A stretch of DNA of 64,000 nt from Massilia pinisoli. GTDB taxonomy: Bacteria > Pseudomonadota > Gammaproteobacteria > Burkholderiales > Burkholderiaceae_D. Where the stretch lies: NCBI RefSeq assembly GCF_024753285.1, contig NZ_JANUGW010000004.1, positions 1-64,000 on the forward strand, written 5' to 3'. The notes under the pieces were generated by a model. That model was not told the DNA's origin. It ran no database searches and saw nothing but the letters and a program-made list of their open reading frames with translations. This document shows, piece by piece, positions 1 to 7,618 of this stretch (within the stretch, counting starts at the first letter, position 1; each line of letters opens with the position of its first letter). The position numbers were made by a program, and so were the translations under genes.

Positions 1-331
1 AAAAAGAACGGTCGGCGGTATCGCCATGCGCTGCGCACCTGTCACCGCGAGTACTGATATCGCGCTCGAAACGTGCGTAGCCGACGCGGGTGCGGGTGTC
101 TTGCTCGATGGACTTCGCTACCCGATCATATTGCATGCGCGTGGAATTGTGCCCGTGATGAATATGGTCGTGGTGACCGACCCGGTCAGTGTGCAGATCG
201 GCAAACCCGTTCCGGAGGAGCGCATCGCGCTATCGGGAGCCAAATGATGCAGACTGACATCCTCAGCCAAATTATGCGACAGAGGCGACCAAGAACGTAT
301 GTCGTGGTGATGGAGACGTAGCACACCGGCG
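1..331. other. Unassigned left edge of window
   Basis: No gene can be supported here. A plus-strand frame open from the first base ends at a TGA at 55-57 and could be the last 18 codons of a gene lying outside the window. A 73-codon open frame at 26-247 has an ATG but no ribosome-binding site in front of it and no family I recognise. The stretch precedes the stop codon of the TonB-type gene on the minus strand. Confidence 0.3.
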
Positions 332-1027
332 TCAATCGTTCATCCACGAGAACCGGAACAGCTCCCACGACGGTACCGGTGCCTTGTCGACCGTCGCCGC
401 CACGAAATGGCACCGACGCGCGCTTTTCAGGGCGGTCTCGTCGAGAATCGGCTGGCCGCTCGAGCGCGCGACACGTGCATCCGTCACCTTGCCGTCGACG
501 TCGATCAGCACCGCCAGGATCACATGGCCGGTGAGCTTGCGTTGTTCGGCGCTCCACGGCAGCCTCGGGCGCTCGCAATTGGCCGGATCCAGTACCGCGC
601 GCACCCTGACGGAGGCCCCGCCGCCGCCAGTGCCTGCGCCCACGTCGCCGGCCCCGGTGGTGCCGGTGCTGTCGGGCTTGCCGCCGGCCACCTCGACCGG
701 CATCGCATTGTCGACGATGGTGGGGACGACTTCGGTGCGCGGCACGACTTCGATGTCGTGCAGTGGCGGCGCGGCGGCCTCGCGGGCCGGTGGGCGCGGC
801 TTCCTTTCGTGGCGGCGCGGCCGCGGCGGCGGGGGAGGTGGCGGTGGCGGTGGCTTGACGATCTCCGGCGGTACCAAGGCCAGCAGCATGACCGTTTGCG
901 GCGGTCTCGACCGCGTGATGCGATCACTGGACATGAAGATGAACAGTACCAGCGCATGGAGGGCAACGACCATGGCAATTCTCGACAGCGGGGGCCGTGG
1001 GCGATCGAATGCAGCGTCAGTTGGCAT
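332..1027 (-). CDS. TonB family energy transducer protein
   Basis: The 231-residue product has the TonB layout: a short cytoplasmic N-terminus, one membrane anchor at about residues 18-35, a proline-rich segment with an uninterrupted run of ten or more prolines near residue 60, a Gly/Thr-rich linker, and a C-terminal TonB-like domain (about 145-231) with the typical GHVILAVLIDVDGKV strand pattern. TonB proteins pass the energy of the ExbB/ExbD proton channel to outer-membrane receptors. The start at 1027 follows an AGAGG about six bases upstream. No exbB or exbD is adjacent; the complete tonB-exbB-exbD-exbD set lies about 50 kb away at 50.8-53.4 kb, so this is a second, orphan transducer. It could serve one particular receptor or another periplasm-spanning role. 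Confidence 0.85.
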   Translation of the reverse strand: MPTDAAFDRPRPPLSRIAMVVALHALVLFIFMSSDRITRSRPPQTVMLLALVPPEIVKPPPPPPPPPPRPRRHERKPRPPAREAAAPPLHDIEVVPRTEVVPTIVDNAMPVEVAGGKPDSTGTTGAGDVGAGTGGGGASVRVRAVLDPANCERPRLPWSAEQRKLTGHVILAVLIDVDGKVTDARVARSSGQPILDETALKSARRCHFVAATVDKAPVPSWELFRFSWMND

Positions 1028-1143
1028 GGCGGCCCTCTTCAGGCGACGACAGGCCTATATATTATGGAAACAATATCATGCTGACAATCGGGTGGCGAAG
1101 CAGGGCGCCATCCCGCTGGAGGTATTCGGAAGAATTGGGAAAC

Positions 1144-1175
1144 AAAAAGCCCACGAACCGAAGTTGTGGGCTTCC
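1144..1175 (-). terminator. Rho-independent terminator after tRNA-Lys copy 1
   Basis: Arms AAGCCCAC (1147-1154) and GTGGGCTT (1166-1173) form an 8-bp stem. Read on the minus strand it is followed by a T run, 11 bases beyond the tRNA 3' end. Confidence 0.8.
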
Positions 1176-1185
1176 TGTATGTATC

Positions 1186-1261
1186 TGGTAGGCCGTGCTG
1201 GGCTCGAACCAGCGACCAACGGATTAAAAGTCCGCTGCTCTACCAACTGAGCTAACGACCC
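1186..1261 (-). tRNA. tRNA-Lys (UUU), copy 1
   Basis: The 76-nt cloverleaf has anticodon TTT and an encoded CCA end. The T-stem GCTGG/CCAGC is fully paired. The acceptor stem has G1-U72 and U4-G69 wobbles, shared with copy 2 at 3331-3406. A TATAAT -10 box lies at 1275-1280 on the minus strand with only a weak -35 hexamer, and a hairpin terminator follows at 1144-1175. It is transcribed alone. Confidence 0.97.
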
Positions 1262-1335
1262 GAAGAAGGCACGCATTATAGCGGCTCGGCCGTCGTTCGC
1301 TAAGCGCTTTGTTGCGAATTTGCGAATACAACAGG

Positions 1336-1449
1336 TCAGCGCTCGCGCCTTGCCGATCGGGCCGACGGGGTTGCGGCGGAGATCGCCAGGCTGCTCAGAA
1401 CGAATGCGGCGGCAAACGTGGCGGCAAATAAGGTCGACAAATTACGCAT
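1336..1449 (-). CDS. Possible 37-residue signal-peptide-like small protein
   Basis: A short frame starts at an ATG at 1449 with GGGAG seven bases upstream and ends at a TGA at 1336. The N-terminus is MRNLSTLF, then an Ala/Phe/Val/Leu-rich stretch to about residue 26 ending SLAISAA, then a basic tail ending ARRER. This resembles a cleavable signal peptide or a single membrane helix with almost no mature part. A TATACT at 1503-1508 on the minus strand could be its -10 box. The rest of 1262-1690 has no supported gene apart from the chemoreceptor leader, which includes the inverted repeat GTTGC/GCAAC near 1530-1545. It could be chance; I know no family. Confidence 0.4.
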   Translation of the reverse strand: MRNLSTLFAATFAAAFVLSSLAISAATPSARSARRER

Positions 1450-1690
1450 GATGGCTCCCGGCGGCGAAGATGAAACATTCGGTTTTCCCATTGACACTAT
1501 CGAGTATAGGTATCGACCTCACGCGTTTGGTTGCTAGGTGGCAACACAATGTTCGATAGGGGAAATAAAGCGCCGCCATGACTATTTTGTTGTTGTGGCG
1601 CAACTTAAGGCAACCAGAACGCCTCGGCCATAGAGAATTGACGCACAGCAAGTACATAATGTTGGTTTCAGTACGCCGTCCGGAGACATC

Positions 1691-3274
1691 ATGCGCTGGT
1701 TCCACCATTTGAAGATTACCAACAAGTTACTGGTGGCATTCGTCCCCGTCGTCGCCATGACGTGTCTGATGGGCATATTTTCCATTGTCCAGCTGGACAA
1801 GGTCCGCAATTCCTCCACCGAGATTGCCAAGAACTGGATGCCCGGCATCCGTCACATCGGCGAGTTGCAGACGTCGCTGGCACGCTTCCGGATTTCGGAA
1901 GCCACGCACATCCTGCAGGACGGCGAACCCGAGATGGCGACCGCCGACAAGGCGCTCGCGACCCGCCGCGACATCATGCGCAAGCAGCAGGAATCGCTGG
2001 CTGCCCTGGTATCGGATCCCGAGGAAAAGCGCATCTACGCGGCGTTCCAGCAGGATCTGGACGCCTATATGGCGGAGAGCGCCAAGCTGACGGCGCTGTC
2101 GCACGCCGGCAGCAAGGACGAGGCGAGGACGGTGTTCAAGGGCGCGTCCAACAAGATCTATCGCAAGATCAACGACGAATTCGAAGCCCTGTCGAAGCAC
2201 AATGACGAGGGCAGCGATGCGTCCGAACAGGCAGCCGAGCAGGTCTTCAACATGTCGCGCAAGATGATCGTCGGCGCACTGATGCTGTCGGTCGCCGTCG
2301 GGCTGGTGCTGGCGATGTGGGTCGCGCGCATCGTGGCGCGGCCGTTGAACGACGCGATCGGCGTCGCGCAGCGGGTGGCGAGCGGCGACCTGACGGCCGA
2401 GATCGAAGTGGCCAGCCGCGACGAAACGGGCATGGTCATGCGCTCCCTGCGCGACATGAACGAAAGCCTGGCGCAGGTGGTGGGGCAGGTGCGCGGCTCG
2501 ACGGATGCGATCGCCACGGCATCGGCGCAGATCGCCAGCGGCAACATGGACCTGTCCGCCCGCACGGAGGGCCAAGCAAGTTCGCTCGAGGAGACGGCGT
2601 CCGCGATGGAAGCGCTGACCACGACCGTGCGGCAGAACGCCGACAATGCGCGCCTCGCCGATCAATTGGCGCAATCGGCATCCAGCGTGGCGGCCGACGG
2701 CGGCAAGGTCGTGGGCGACGTGATCACGACCATGGACGCGATCAGCGCGGCGTCGCGCAAGATCGTCGACATCATCGGCGTCATCGACGGCATCGCGTTC
2801 CAGACCAATATCCTTGCGCTGAACGCGGCCGTGGAAGCCGCGCGCGCCGGCGAACAAGGGCGCGGATTCGCCGTCGTCGCATCGGAAGTGCGCAACCTGG
2901 CGCAGCGCAGCGCCGTTGCCGCGAAGGAGATCAAGCAATTGATCGAAGATTCGGTCCAGCAGATGGATACCGGCACGGTGCTGGTGCAGCAGGCCGGCAA
3001 TACGATGGATCAGATCATGGCCAGCGTGCAGCGCGTGAGCGGCGTGGTGGGGGAGATCTCGGCGTCGAGCGTCGAGCAGCGTACCGGCATCGAGGAAATC
3101 AACAAGGCCATCGTCCAGATCGACGAGACCACCCAGCGCAATGCCGCCCTCGTCGAGGAAGCGGCTGCGGCGGCCGCCGCGTTGCAAGACCAGGCAGCGC
3201 AGCTGGCGGCAGTCGTGTCCCGGTTCCACCTGGCCGACATGCCGCGCCAGTCCAGGACCCGGCAACTGGCTTGA
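1691..3274 (+). CDS. Methyl-accepting chemotaxis protein
   Basis: This 527-residue chemoreceptor has a first membrane helix at about residues 12-32, a periplasmic four-helix-bundle-type sensor, a second helix at about 190-211, a HAMP domain (about 212-265) and a cytoplasmic coiled-coil signalling domain. The conserved hairpin tip (about 366-407) contains [19 protein letters not shown] and [19 protein letters not shown], the CheA/CheW contact region. The C-terminus ends RTRQLA, with no CheR/CheB-tethering pentapeptide of the WETF type. The start is supported by GGAG upstream. No other chemotaxis gene is nearby, as is common for dispersed receptors. The ligand cannot be told from sequence. The gene sits between two tRNA-Lys genes of opposite orientation. 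Confidence 0.95.
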   Translation: MRWFHHLKITNKLLVAFVPVVAMTCLMGIFSIVQLDKVRNSSTEIAKNWMPGIRHIGELQTSLARFRISEATHILQDGEPEMATADKALATRRDIMRKQQESLAALVSDPEEKRIYAAFQQDLDAYMAESAKLTALSHAGSKDEARTVFKGASNKIYRKINDEFEALSKHNDEGSDASEQAAEQVFNMSRKMIVGALMLSVAVGLVLAMWVARIVARPLNDAIGVAQRVASGDLTAEIEVASRDETGMVMRSLRDMNESLAQVVGQVRGSTDAIATASAQIASGNMDLSARTEGQASSLEETASAMEALTTTVRQNADNARLADQLAQSASSVAADGGKVVGDVITTMDAISAASRKIVDIIGVIDGIAFQTNILALNAAVEAARAGEQGRGFAVVASEVRNLAQRSAVAAKEIKQLIEDSVQQMDTGTVLVQQAGNTMDQIMASVQRVSGVVGEISASSVEQRTGIEEINKAIVQIDETTQRNAALVEEAAAAAAALQDQAAQLAAVVSRFHLADMPRQSRTRQLA

Positions 3275-3287
3275 ATCGAGCCGGAAA

Positions 3288-3320
3288 ACAAAAACGCCAG
3301 CCCGAAGGCTGGCGTTTTCG
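3288..3320. terminator. Bidirectional terminator between chemoreceptor gene and tRNA-Lys copy 2
   Basis: A 10-bp stem, AACGCCAGCC (3293-3302) and GGCTGGCGTT (3307-3316), with loop CGAA, is flanked by T runs on both strands. It can end the chemoreceptor transcript on the plus strand and the tRNA-Lys transcript on the minus strand. Confidence 0.85.
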
Positions 3321-3330
3321 CTTGAATCTC

Positions 3331-3406
3331 TGGTAGGCCGTGCGGGGCTCGAACCTGCGACCAACGGATTAAAAGTCCGCTGCTCTACCAACTGAGCTAA
3401 CGACCC
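3331..3406 (-). tRNA. tRNA-Lys (UUU), copy 2
   Basis: A 76-nt lysine tRNA with anticodon TTT and encoded CCA. It matches copy 1 except in the T-stem, which reads GCAGG/CCCGC and leaves an A51-C63 mismatch. The upstream flank also matches copy 1: CGAAGAAGGCA, then GCATTATAGCGGC, which contains the TATAAT -10 box read on the minus strand. It ends at the shared terminator at 3288-3320. Confidence 0.96.
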
Positions 3407-3464
3407 GAAGAAGGCATGCATTATAGCGGCCCGTTTTGATTTACGCCAGAGGTAACGTAAATCG

Positions 3465-5237
3465 CTAGTGCGCGACCGTGGATTTCAGCACTTCCTCCGC
3501 CGTCGTCACGCCGTCGATCACCTTGTAGGCACCGGCGATGCGCAGCGGCTTCATGCCGTCGGCCACGCTTTGCTGACGCAGCGCCGCGAGGTCCGTCTTT
3601 TCCTGCAGGAGGCGCGAGAATCCCTCGGTCACGGTGACGAGTTCGTACAAGCCCGTGCGGCCGCGGAACCCCGTCTGGCGGCATTCCGGGCAGCCGATGG
3701 GGCGGTAGACCGTGGCCGGCTTCGGCAGGTTCCACGCGCCGCCCAGCGCGCTCCACACGTCGTCGGAGAGTTCGCCGTCGGGCGATTTGCAATGCGGGCA
3801 CAGCGTCCGTACGAGGCGCTGCGCCATGATGCCGATCAACGTGGCTTCCAGCAGATAGTACGGAACGCCCAGTTCCAGCAGACGCATGACGGCGGACGGG
3901 GCGTCGTTCGTGTGCAAGGTCGACAGCACGAGGTGGCCCGTCAGCGCGGCCTGGATCGCCATTTCGGCCGTCTCCAGGTCGCGGATCTCGCCGACCATAA
4001 TGATGTCGGGATCTTGCCGCATCAATGCGCGCACGCCGTCCGCGAACGACAGGTCGATGCCGGGCTGCACCTGCATCTGGTTGAACGACGCCTCGACCAT
4101 CTCGATCGGGTCTTCCACCGTGCACACATTGACTTCGCTCGTGGCCAGCGCCTTCAAGGTGGTGTACAGCGTCGTCGTCTTGCCGGAGCCGGTCGGGCCC
4201 GTCACAAGGATGATGCCGTGCGCACGCTTCGTCAGCGCGTCCCAGCGCGCCGCGTCGTCGGCCGGGAAGCCCAGTTCCGGCAAGGTCTTGACGACGACTT
4301 CGGGGTCGAAGATGCGCATCACGAGTTTTTCGCCGAACGCCGTCGGCATCGTGGACAGGCGCAGTTCGACTTCCTGGCCGTCGTTGGTGCGGGTCTTGAT
4401 GCGGCCGTCCTGCGGGCGCCGTTTTTCGATCACGTCCATGCGCCCGAGCAGCTTGATGCGCGCGGTCATGGCGATCATCACGACGGCCGGCACCTGGTAC
4501 ACCTGGTGCAGCACGCCGTCGATGCGGAAGCGGATCGCGCCCGCGTCGCGCTTCGGTTCCAGGTGGATGTCGGACGCGCGCTGGTCGAACGCATAGCCCC
4601 ACAGCCAGTCGACGATGTTGACGATGTGCTGGTCGTTCGCATCGACCTGTTTATTGGTCTTGCCCAGTTCGACCAGTTGCTCGAAGTTGTTGCGCAGTGC
4701 GAGGTCCTGGCCACTGGACTTGTTGGCGTCGCGGATGGACTTCGCGAGGCTGAAGAATTGCGAGATGTATTGCGCGATGTCGAGCGGGTTCGCGATCACG
4801 AGTTCGATGCGGCGGCGCGAGATGCGCGCGATCTCGTCCTGCCACTCGGTGCGGAACGGATCCGCCGTGGCGACGACGAGCGTGCCCGGCCCCAGCTCCA
4901 CGGGCAGAATATTAAAACGCGCCGCGTAGCTGGCCGACATCACGTCGGCGACCTTCGTGAAGTCGATCTTGAGCGGATCGATGCGGAAGAACGGCAGGCC
5001 GACCTTCGTCGCGCACCATTCGCTCAGCACGTCCAAGGTGAGCAGCTTATGTGGCGGCTTTGCCGAGACGATCTTGCACTGCGCGATCGCGGTCAGCGGA
5101 TGCATCGAGCCGACCGCGTTTTTCAGGACGCTTTGCGCCTGCGCGAAGTGCGGCTTGACGGTCGATTTCTCGACGATGCCATCGGCCAGCAGCCACGAAA
5201 AAATGGTTTGCAGGTCGAGGGCTTTCGGCTTGTGCAT
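3465..5237 (-). CDS. GspE/PulE/PilB-family secretion or pilus ATPase
   Basis: A 590-residue cytoplasmic ATPase of the type II secretion / type IV pilus assembly class. The N-terminal MshEN-like region (about 1-160) leads into the RecA-like core: Walker A GPTGSGKT (about 346-353), the Asp box and Walker B region DPDIIMVGEIRDLETA, and the His box STLHTND. A zinc-binding Cys4 motif is present as CPHC (about 477) and CPEC (about 515). Such ATPases power pseudopilus or pilus polymerisation. No gsp or pil partner is near, so its machine is encoded elsewhere or it is a solitary paralogue. It ends 58 bases before tRNA-Lys copy 2 and is followed upstream, after nine bases, by the spermidine-synthase-like gene in the same direction. 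Confidence 0.9.
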   Translation of the reverse strand: MHKPKALDLQTIFSWLLADGIVEKSTVKPHFAQAQSVLKNAVGSMHPLTAIAQCKIVSAKPPHKLLTLDVLSEWCATKVGLPFFRIDPLKIDFTKVADVMSASYAARFNILPVELGPGTLVVATADPFRTEWQDEIARISRRRIELVIANPLDIAQYISQFFSLAKSIRDANKSSGQDLALRNNFEQLVELGKTNKQVDANDQHIVNIVDWLWGYAFDQRASDIHLEPKRDAGAIRFRIDGVLHQVYQVPAVVMIAMTARIKLLGRMDVIEKRRPQDGRIKTRTNDGQEVELRLSTMPTAFGEKLVMRIFDPEVVVKTLPELGFPADDAARWDALTKRAHGIILVTGPTGSGKTTTLYTTLKALATSEVNVCTVEDPIEMVEASFNQMQVQPGIDLSFADGVRALMRQDPDIIMVGEIRDLETAEMAIQAALTGHLVLSTLHTNDAPSAVMRLLELGVPYYLLEATLIGIMAQRLVRTLCPHCKSPDGELSDDVWSALGGAWNLPKPATVYRPIGCPECRQTGFRGRTGLYELVTVTEGFSRLLQEKTDLAALRQQSVADGMKPLRIAGAYKVIDGVTTAEEVLKSTVAH

Positions 5238-5246
5238 GGTGGGAGC

Positions 5247-6035
5247 TCAGTTCGCGCCGGCAGCAAATATGCCCTTGACCCACGACTTCGCGGGCAGCTT
5301 CGTCGCCGTCACGATCTGCGCGGCGCGCGCGGCGAGGCGGTCTTTGTCGAGATCGGGCTTGGTCTTGAAGCACAGCGCGACGACGTTGCCCTCGTGGACT
5401 TCGGGCAGGCAGATCACGTGCCCGAACGCGAAGCGCATCGCCTTGATGTTCTTGCCGAAGCTCGGGTGGTCGCCGAACAGGTTGACGGTCATGACGCCGC
5501 GGTCCGTCAGGCACGCATTGCACGCCTGGTAGAACTCGGGCGTGTCCAGCACGGGGCCGCGCGCGGTGGCGTCGTACAGGTCGCATTGCAGCACGTCGAT
5601 CGCATCGTGGTGAGCATCGTCCAGCACGAAATCCATCGCGTCCATCTCGAGCACGCGCAGGCGTTCGTCTTCGGGCGGGAGCTTGAACATCGCGTTACAG
5701 ATCGAGATCACGGCCGGATTCAGTTCGACGGCCGTCACGTGCGCTTGCGGGAACTGGCGATAGCAGAACTTGGTCAAAGCCGCAGCACCGAGGCCCAGCT
5801 GGACGATAGCCTGCGGGTCGTCGAAGAACAGCATCCACGCCATCATCTGCTGCGCGTATTCGAGTTCCGGCCAGTCCGGCTTGCGGATGCGCATGGCGCC
5901 CTGGATCCATTCGGTGCCGAAATGGAGGTAGCGCACACCGTCCTGTTCGGACAGGGTGACGGGCGCAAACTTGGGCTTGCGGGCGGGACGGCGCGACGAC
6001 TCGGCCTGTTCGATGGATTTGCGTTTGATGAGCAT
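5247..6035 (-). CDS. Spermidine-synthase-like methyltransferase-fold protein
   Basis: The 262-residue protein has the spermine/spermidine synthase fold: glycine-rich nucleotide loop QLGLGAAAL (about 78-86), acidic strand end TAVELNP, EMDAMDF for adenine contact, and CDLYD (about 150-154) where true synthases have the catalytic D-[ST]-[ST]-D. Family members transfer aminopropyl groups from decarboxylated SAM, but many solitary short ones have no proven activity. The N-terminal beta-hairpin seems short, so substrate and reaction are open. The ATG at 6035 has no clear Shine-Dalgarno; a 9-bp inverted repeat overlaps it and a GATAAT at 6059-6064 could be its -10 box. It leads the ATPase gene downstream. 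Confidence 0.7.
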   Translation of the reverse strand: MLIKRKSIEQAESSRRPARKPKFAPVTLSEQDGVRYLHFGTEWIQGAMRIRKPDWPELEYAQQMMAWMLFFDDPQAIVQLGLGAAALTKFCYRQFPQAHVTAVELNPAVISICNAMFKLPPEDERLRVLEMDAMDFVLDDAHHDAIDVLQCDLYDATARGPVLDTPEFYQACNACLTDRGVMTVNLFGDHPSFGKNIKAMRFAFGHVICLPEVHEGNVVALCFKTKPDLDKDRLAARAAQIVTATKLPAKSWVKGIFAAGAN

Positions 6036-6060
6036 AGGATGTGCGAAGGGAACATCCTAT
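6034..6060. repeat. Perfect 9-bp inverted repeat over a start codon
   Basis: ATAGGATGT (6034-6042), nine spacer bases, ACATCCTAT (6052-6060). It covers the first bases of the minus-strand gene starting at 6035 and touches its likely -10 box, so it could be an operator or an mRNA hairpin hiding the start. Confidence 0.6.
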
Positions 6061-6074
6061 TATCGGGGGAGGGA

Positions 6075-6104
6075 GCATCACAGTGCAAGAAAGCACTGTG
6101 ATGC
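6075..6104. repeat. Perfect 12-bp inverted repeat
   Basis: GCATCACAGTGC (6075-6086), a 6-base loop, then GCACTGTGATGC (6093-6104). It lies between the spermidine-synthase-like and glycine-zipper genes. There is no T run next to it on either strand, so it does not look like an ordinary terminator. Confidence 0.65.
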
Positions 6105-6153
6105 GAGCGCACGAAGCGCCTTGGACGGCAGCAGACGCTGCGGAGGAAGCCGA

Positions 6154-6185
6154 CGGTGCGGAGAAGGGGGACGTCCCCCGCACCG
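6154..6185. repeat. GC-rich nested palindrome
   Basis: Outer arms CGGTGCGG (6154-6161) and CCGCACCG (6178-6185) enclose the perfect palindrome GGGGGACGTCCCCC (6166-6179). It lies 12 bases beyond the stop of the glycine-zipper gene and may act as its 3'-end hairpin, though no T run follows. It could also be a dispersed REP-like element. Confidence 0.55.
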
Positions 6186-6197
6186 GAAGTGTGAAGG

Positions 6198-6719
6198 TTA
6201 CTGGTACTGGTCCGGCTCGACCGACACGCGCAGGCGCACGCGGTTGCCCGGGTCGCGATTCATGACGGTGGTGTACGTATGGCCGCGGTAGTCGTAGGTC
6301 ACGTCGTAGCCGTTCGTGCGCTCCTGGACGGAGTCGACGGTGCGGCAGCGCTGCACGGCCTGCTCCTGCACTTGCGGGCCGTAGTCGCGGCCATTGTTGT
6401 CGACGTTGTCGCCGACCATGCCGCCCGCGATCGCGCCGGCCGCGGCCGCGGCCACCTTGCCGTTGCCGTGGCCCACCTGGCTGCCCAGCAGGGCGCCGGC
6501 GATGCCGCCGATGACCGTGCCGGCCTGGCTGCGCTGTTGCGGGACCTGTGCCTGCACGTAGTCGGTACGGCATTCCTGACGCGGCGTACGCACCTGCTCG
6601 ATACGCGGCTGGACGCGCACCACGCGGCCGAAGTCTTCGAAATCGCCAGTCTGGGCGTAGGCCAGCGGCAGGGCGCACACGCCCATCGCGGAGAGAATCA
6701 GTTTGGCTTTGAAGTTCAT
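6198..6719 (-). CDS. Glycine-zipper 2TM-domain envelope protein
   Basis: A 173-residue exported protein. The start at 6719 is chosen because GAGG stands seven bases upstream and it gives a good signal peptide, MNFKAKLILSAMGVCALPLA, cleaved after AYA; a longer frame starting at 6779 is less likely. The mature part has a glycine zipper, GTVIGGIAGALLGSQVG followed by AGAIAGGMVGDNV (about 75-120), the pattern of the Rick_17kDa_Anti / 2TM glycine-zipper family of outer-membrane-associated proteins. The C-terminal part (YDVTYDYRGHTYTTVM) matches the usual tail of this family. Such proteins may help envelope integrity; the exact role is unknown. There is no lipobox. Confidence 0.8.
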   Translation of the reverse strand: MNFKAKLILSAMGVCALPLAYAQTGDFEDFGRVVRVQPRIEQVRTPRQECRTDYVQAQVPQQRSQAGTVIGGIAGALLGSQVGHGNGKVAAAAAGAIAGGMVGDNVDNNGRDYGPQVQEQAVQRCRTVDSVQERTNGYDVTYDYRGHTYTTVMNRDPGNRVRLRVSVEPDQYQ

Positions 6720-7104
6720 GGTCATACCTCGTTCTGGTGGTGCTGCAAGTCGGTTGTATTCGTCAGGGCGATTCGCCATGATCGAATCTTAGCGCCAGTT
6801 GGTGGACGTTTACGATCCGTGTGGCAACAAAATGTAACAGGAGGTATACACGTCGAAGCACGCTGTTCAGAGGAGAAAAGCGTGGAAAAACCGCCAACAA
6901 TGGATGAAAAAACTCGTCTTTTTTTACAAATATGGCGGGCTCGTCCATATTCGGGTTGATTCGCCTACCACAAAACGTTACCCTAAGGAGACTTGGGGTT
7001 TTATTGGCGCGTAGAAACGAGACCAGGAGAAAGCGAACAAGCCCGCCGCTTCCACAACACCGCGCCTGGAGCAGCAGAACCAGACTGGGTGACTTGAGGA
7101 AAAA
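6720..7104. other. Intergenic region between divergent genes
   Basis: About 385 bases separate the glycine-zipper gene (minus) from the barstar-like gene (plus). It should hold both promoters. I see no convincing -35/-10 pair, no hairpin with T run and no small ORF with a ribosome-binding site. Confidence 0.5.
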
Positions 7105-7554
7105 ATGAGTTTGTTGACGAGAGTACCGCCGAATCTTGTGCAGTCCATCCGCGCTTACCGTGCACCGGAGCTGCAGAAGGAGGCGTTGCGCATGGGTCAT
7201 CACTTTCTCTATGCGCTGTGCACGAACGCGCTGACGAAGCAGCAAGTCTGTGCCCGCATCGGCGAGCAATTCTTTTTCCCCAAACCGTGCAGCAAGAATT
7301 TCGACGCGCTGCGCAACTGCCTGACCGAAGTCATCGCCGGCGCAGGGCCGCAACCGGGTTTCATCGCCGTGCTGGACCAATTGCCGAATACGCAAAAATT
7401 CGACAAGGAAGCGCGCGAAACCCTGCTCGACGTATTCCGCGACGCGGCCGAATTCTGGGCCGAGAAAAAAGTCCCGTTCCGCGTGTTTTATTCGTTCGAA
7501 GAGCCGCAATCGCCCCAACCCGTAGGCTGGGTGGGGCCCCACGCCTTCAAGTAA
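7105..7554 (+). CDS. Barstar-like (barnase inhibitor family) protein
   Basis: A 149-residue protein whose middle and end match the barstar fold: a KQQVCARIGEQFFFP strand-helix turn, the NFDALRNCLTEV helix that corresponds to barstar's inhibitory helix, and a closing PFRVFYSF strand (about 120-132). Barstar binds and blocks an extracellular RNase, but family members are also widespread without any RNase partner. Here no ribonuclease gene is adjacent: purN follows at 7619. The last 17 residues (EPQSPQPVGWVGPHAFK) lie beyond the fold and are encoded by DNA resembling a genome repeat (see findings). The start is not strongly supported by a Shine-Dalgarno. The partner is unknown. Confidence 0.75.
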   Translation: MSLLTRVPPNLVQSIRAYRAPELQKEALRMGHHFLYALCTNALTKQQVCARIGEQFFFPKPCSKNFDALRNCLTEVIAGAGPQPGFIAVLDQLPNTQKFDKEARETLLDVFRDAAEFWAEKKVPFRVFYSFEEPQSPQPVGWVGPHAFK

Positions 7555-7580
7555 GCGCGGCGTTGCCGCCATGTCCTTCC

Positions 7581-7610
7581 TTGGGCCCGCCCACCGGCTC
7601 GGGTTACAAT
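7581..7610 (+). promoter_or_regulatory. Sigma-70-type promoter of purN, leaderless arrangement
   Basis: TTGGGC (7581-7586), 18 bases, TACAAT (7605-7610). The purN ATG starts only nine bases after the -10 box, where transcription would normally begin, and no Shine-Dalgarno is present. Confidence 0.6.
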
Positions 7611-7618
7611 GCGCGCTT

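Noticed and set aside
26..247. 73-codon ORF at the left edge
   Set aside because: No ribosome-binding site, no recognised family, and it sits at the cut edge, so it may be a partial or chance frame.
830..860. Short tandem repeat
   Set aside because: It is the codon run for the polyproline segment of the TonB-type protein, not a separate repeat element.
1727..3421. 564-codon minus-strand ORF antisense to the chemoreceptor
   Set aside because: It mirrors the GC-rich MCP gene and has no recognisable domain; it also runs through a tRNA gene.
3468..6101. 877-codon plus-strand ORF
   Set aside because: It is antisense to the GspE-type and spermidine-synthase-like genes; Arg/Asp/Gln-rich, no domain.
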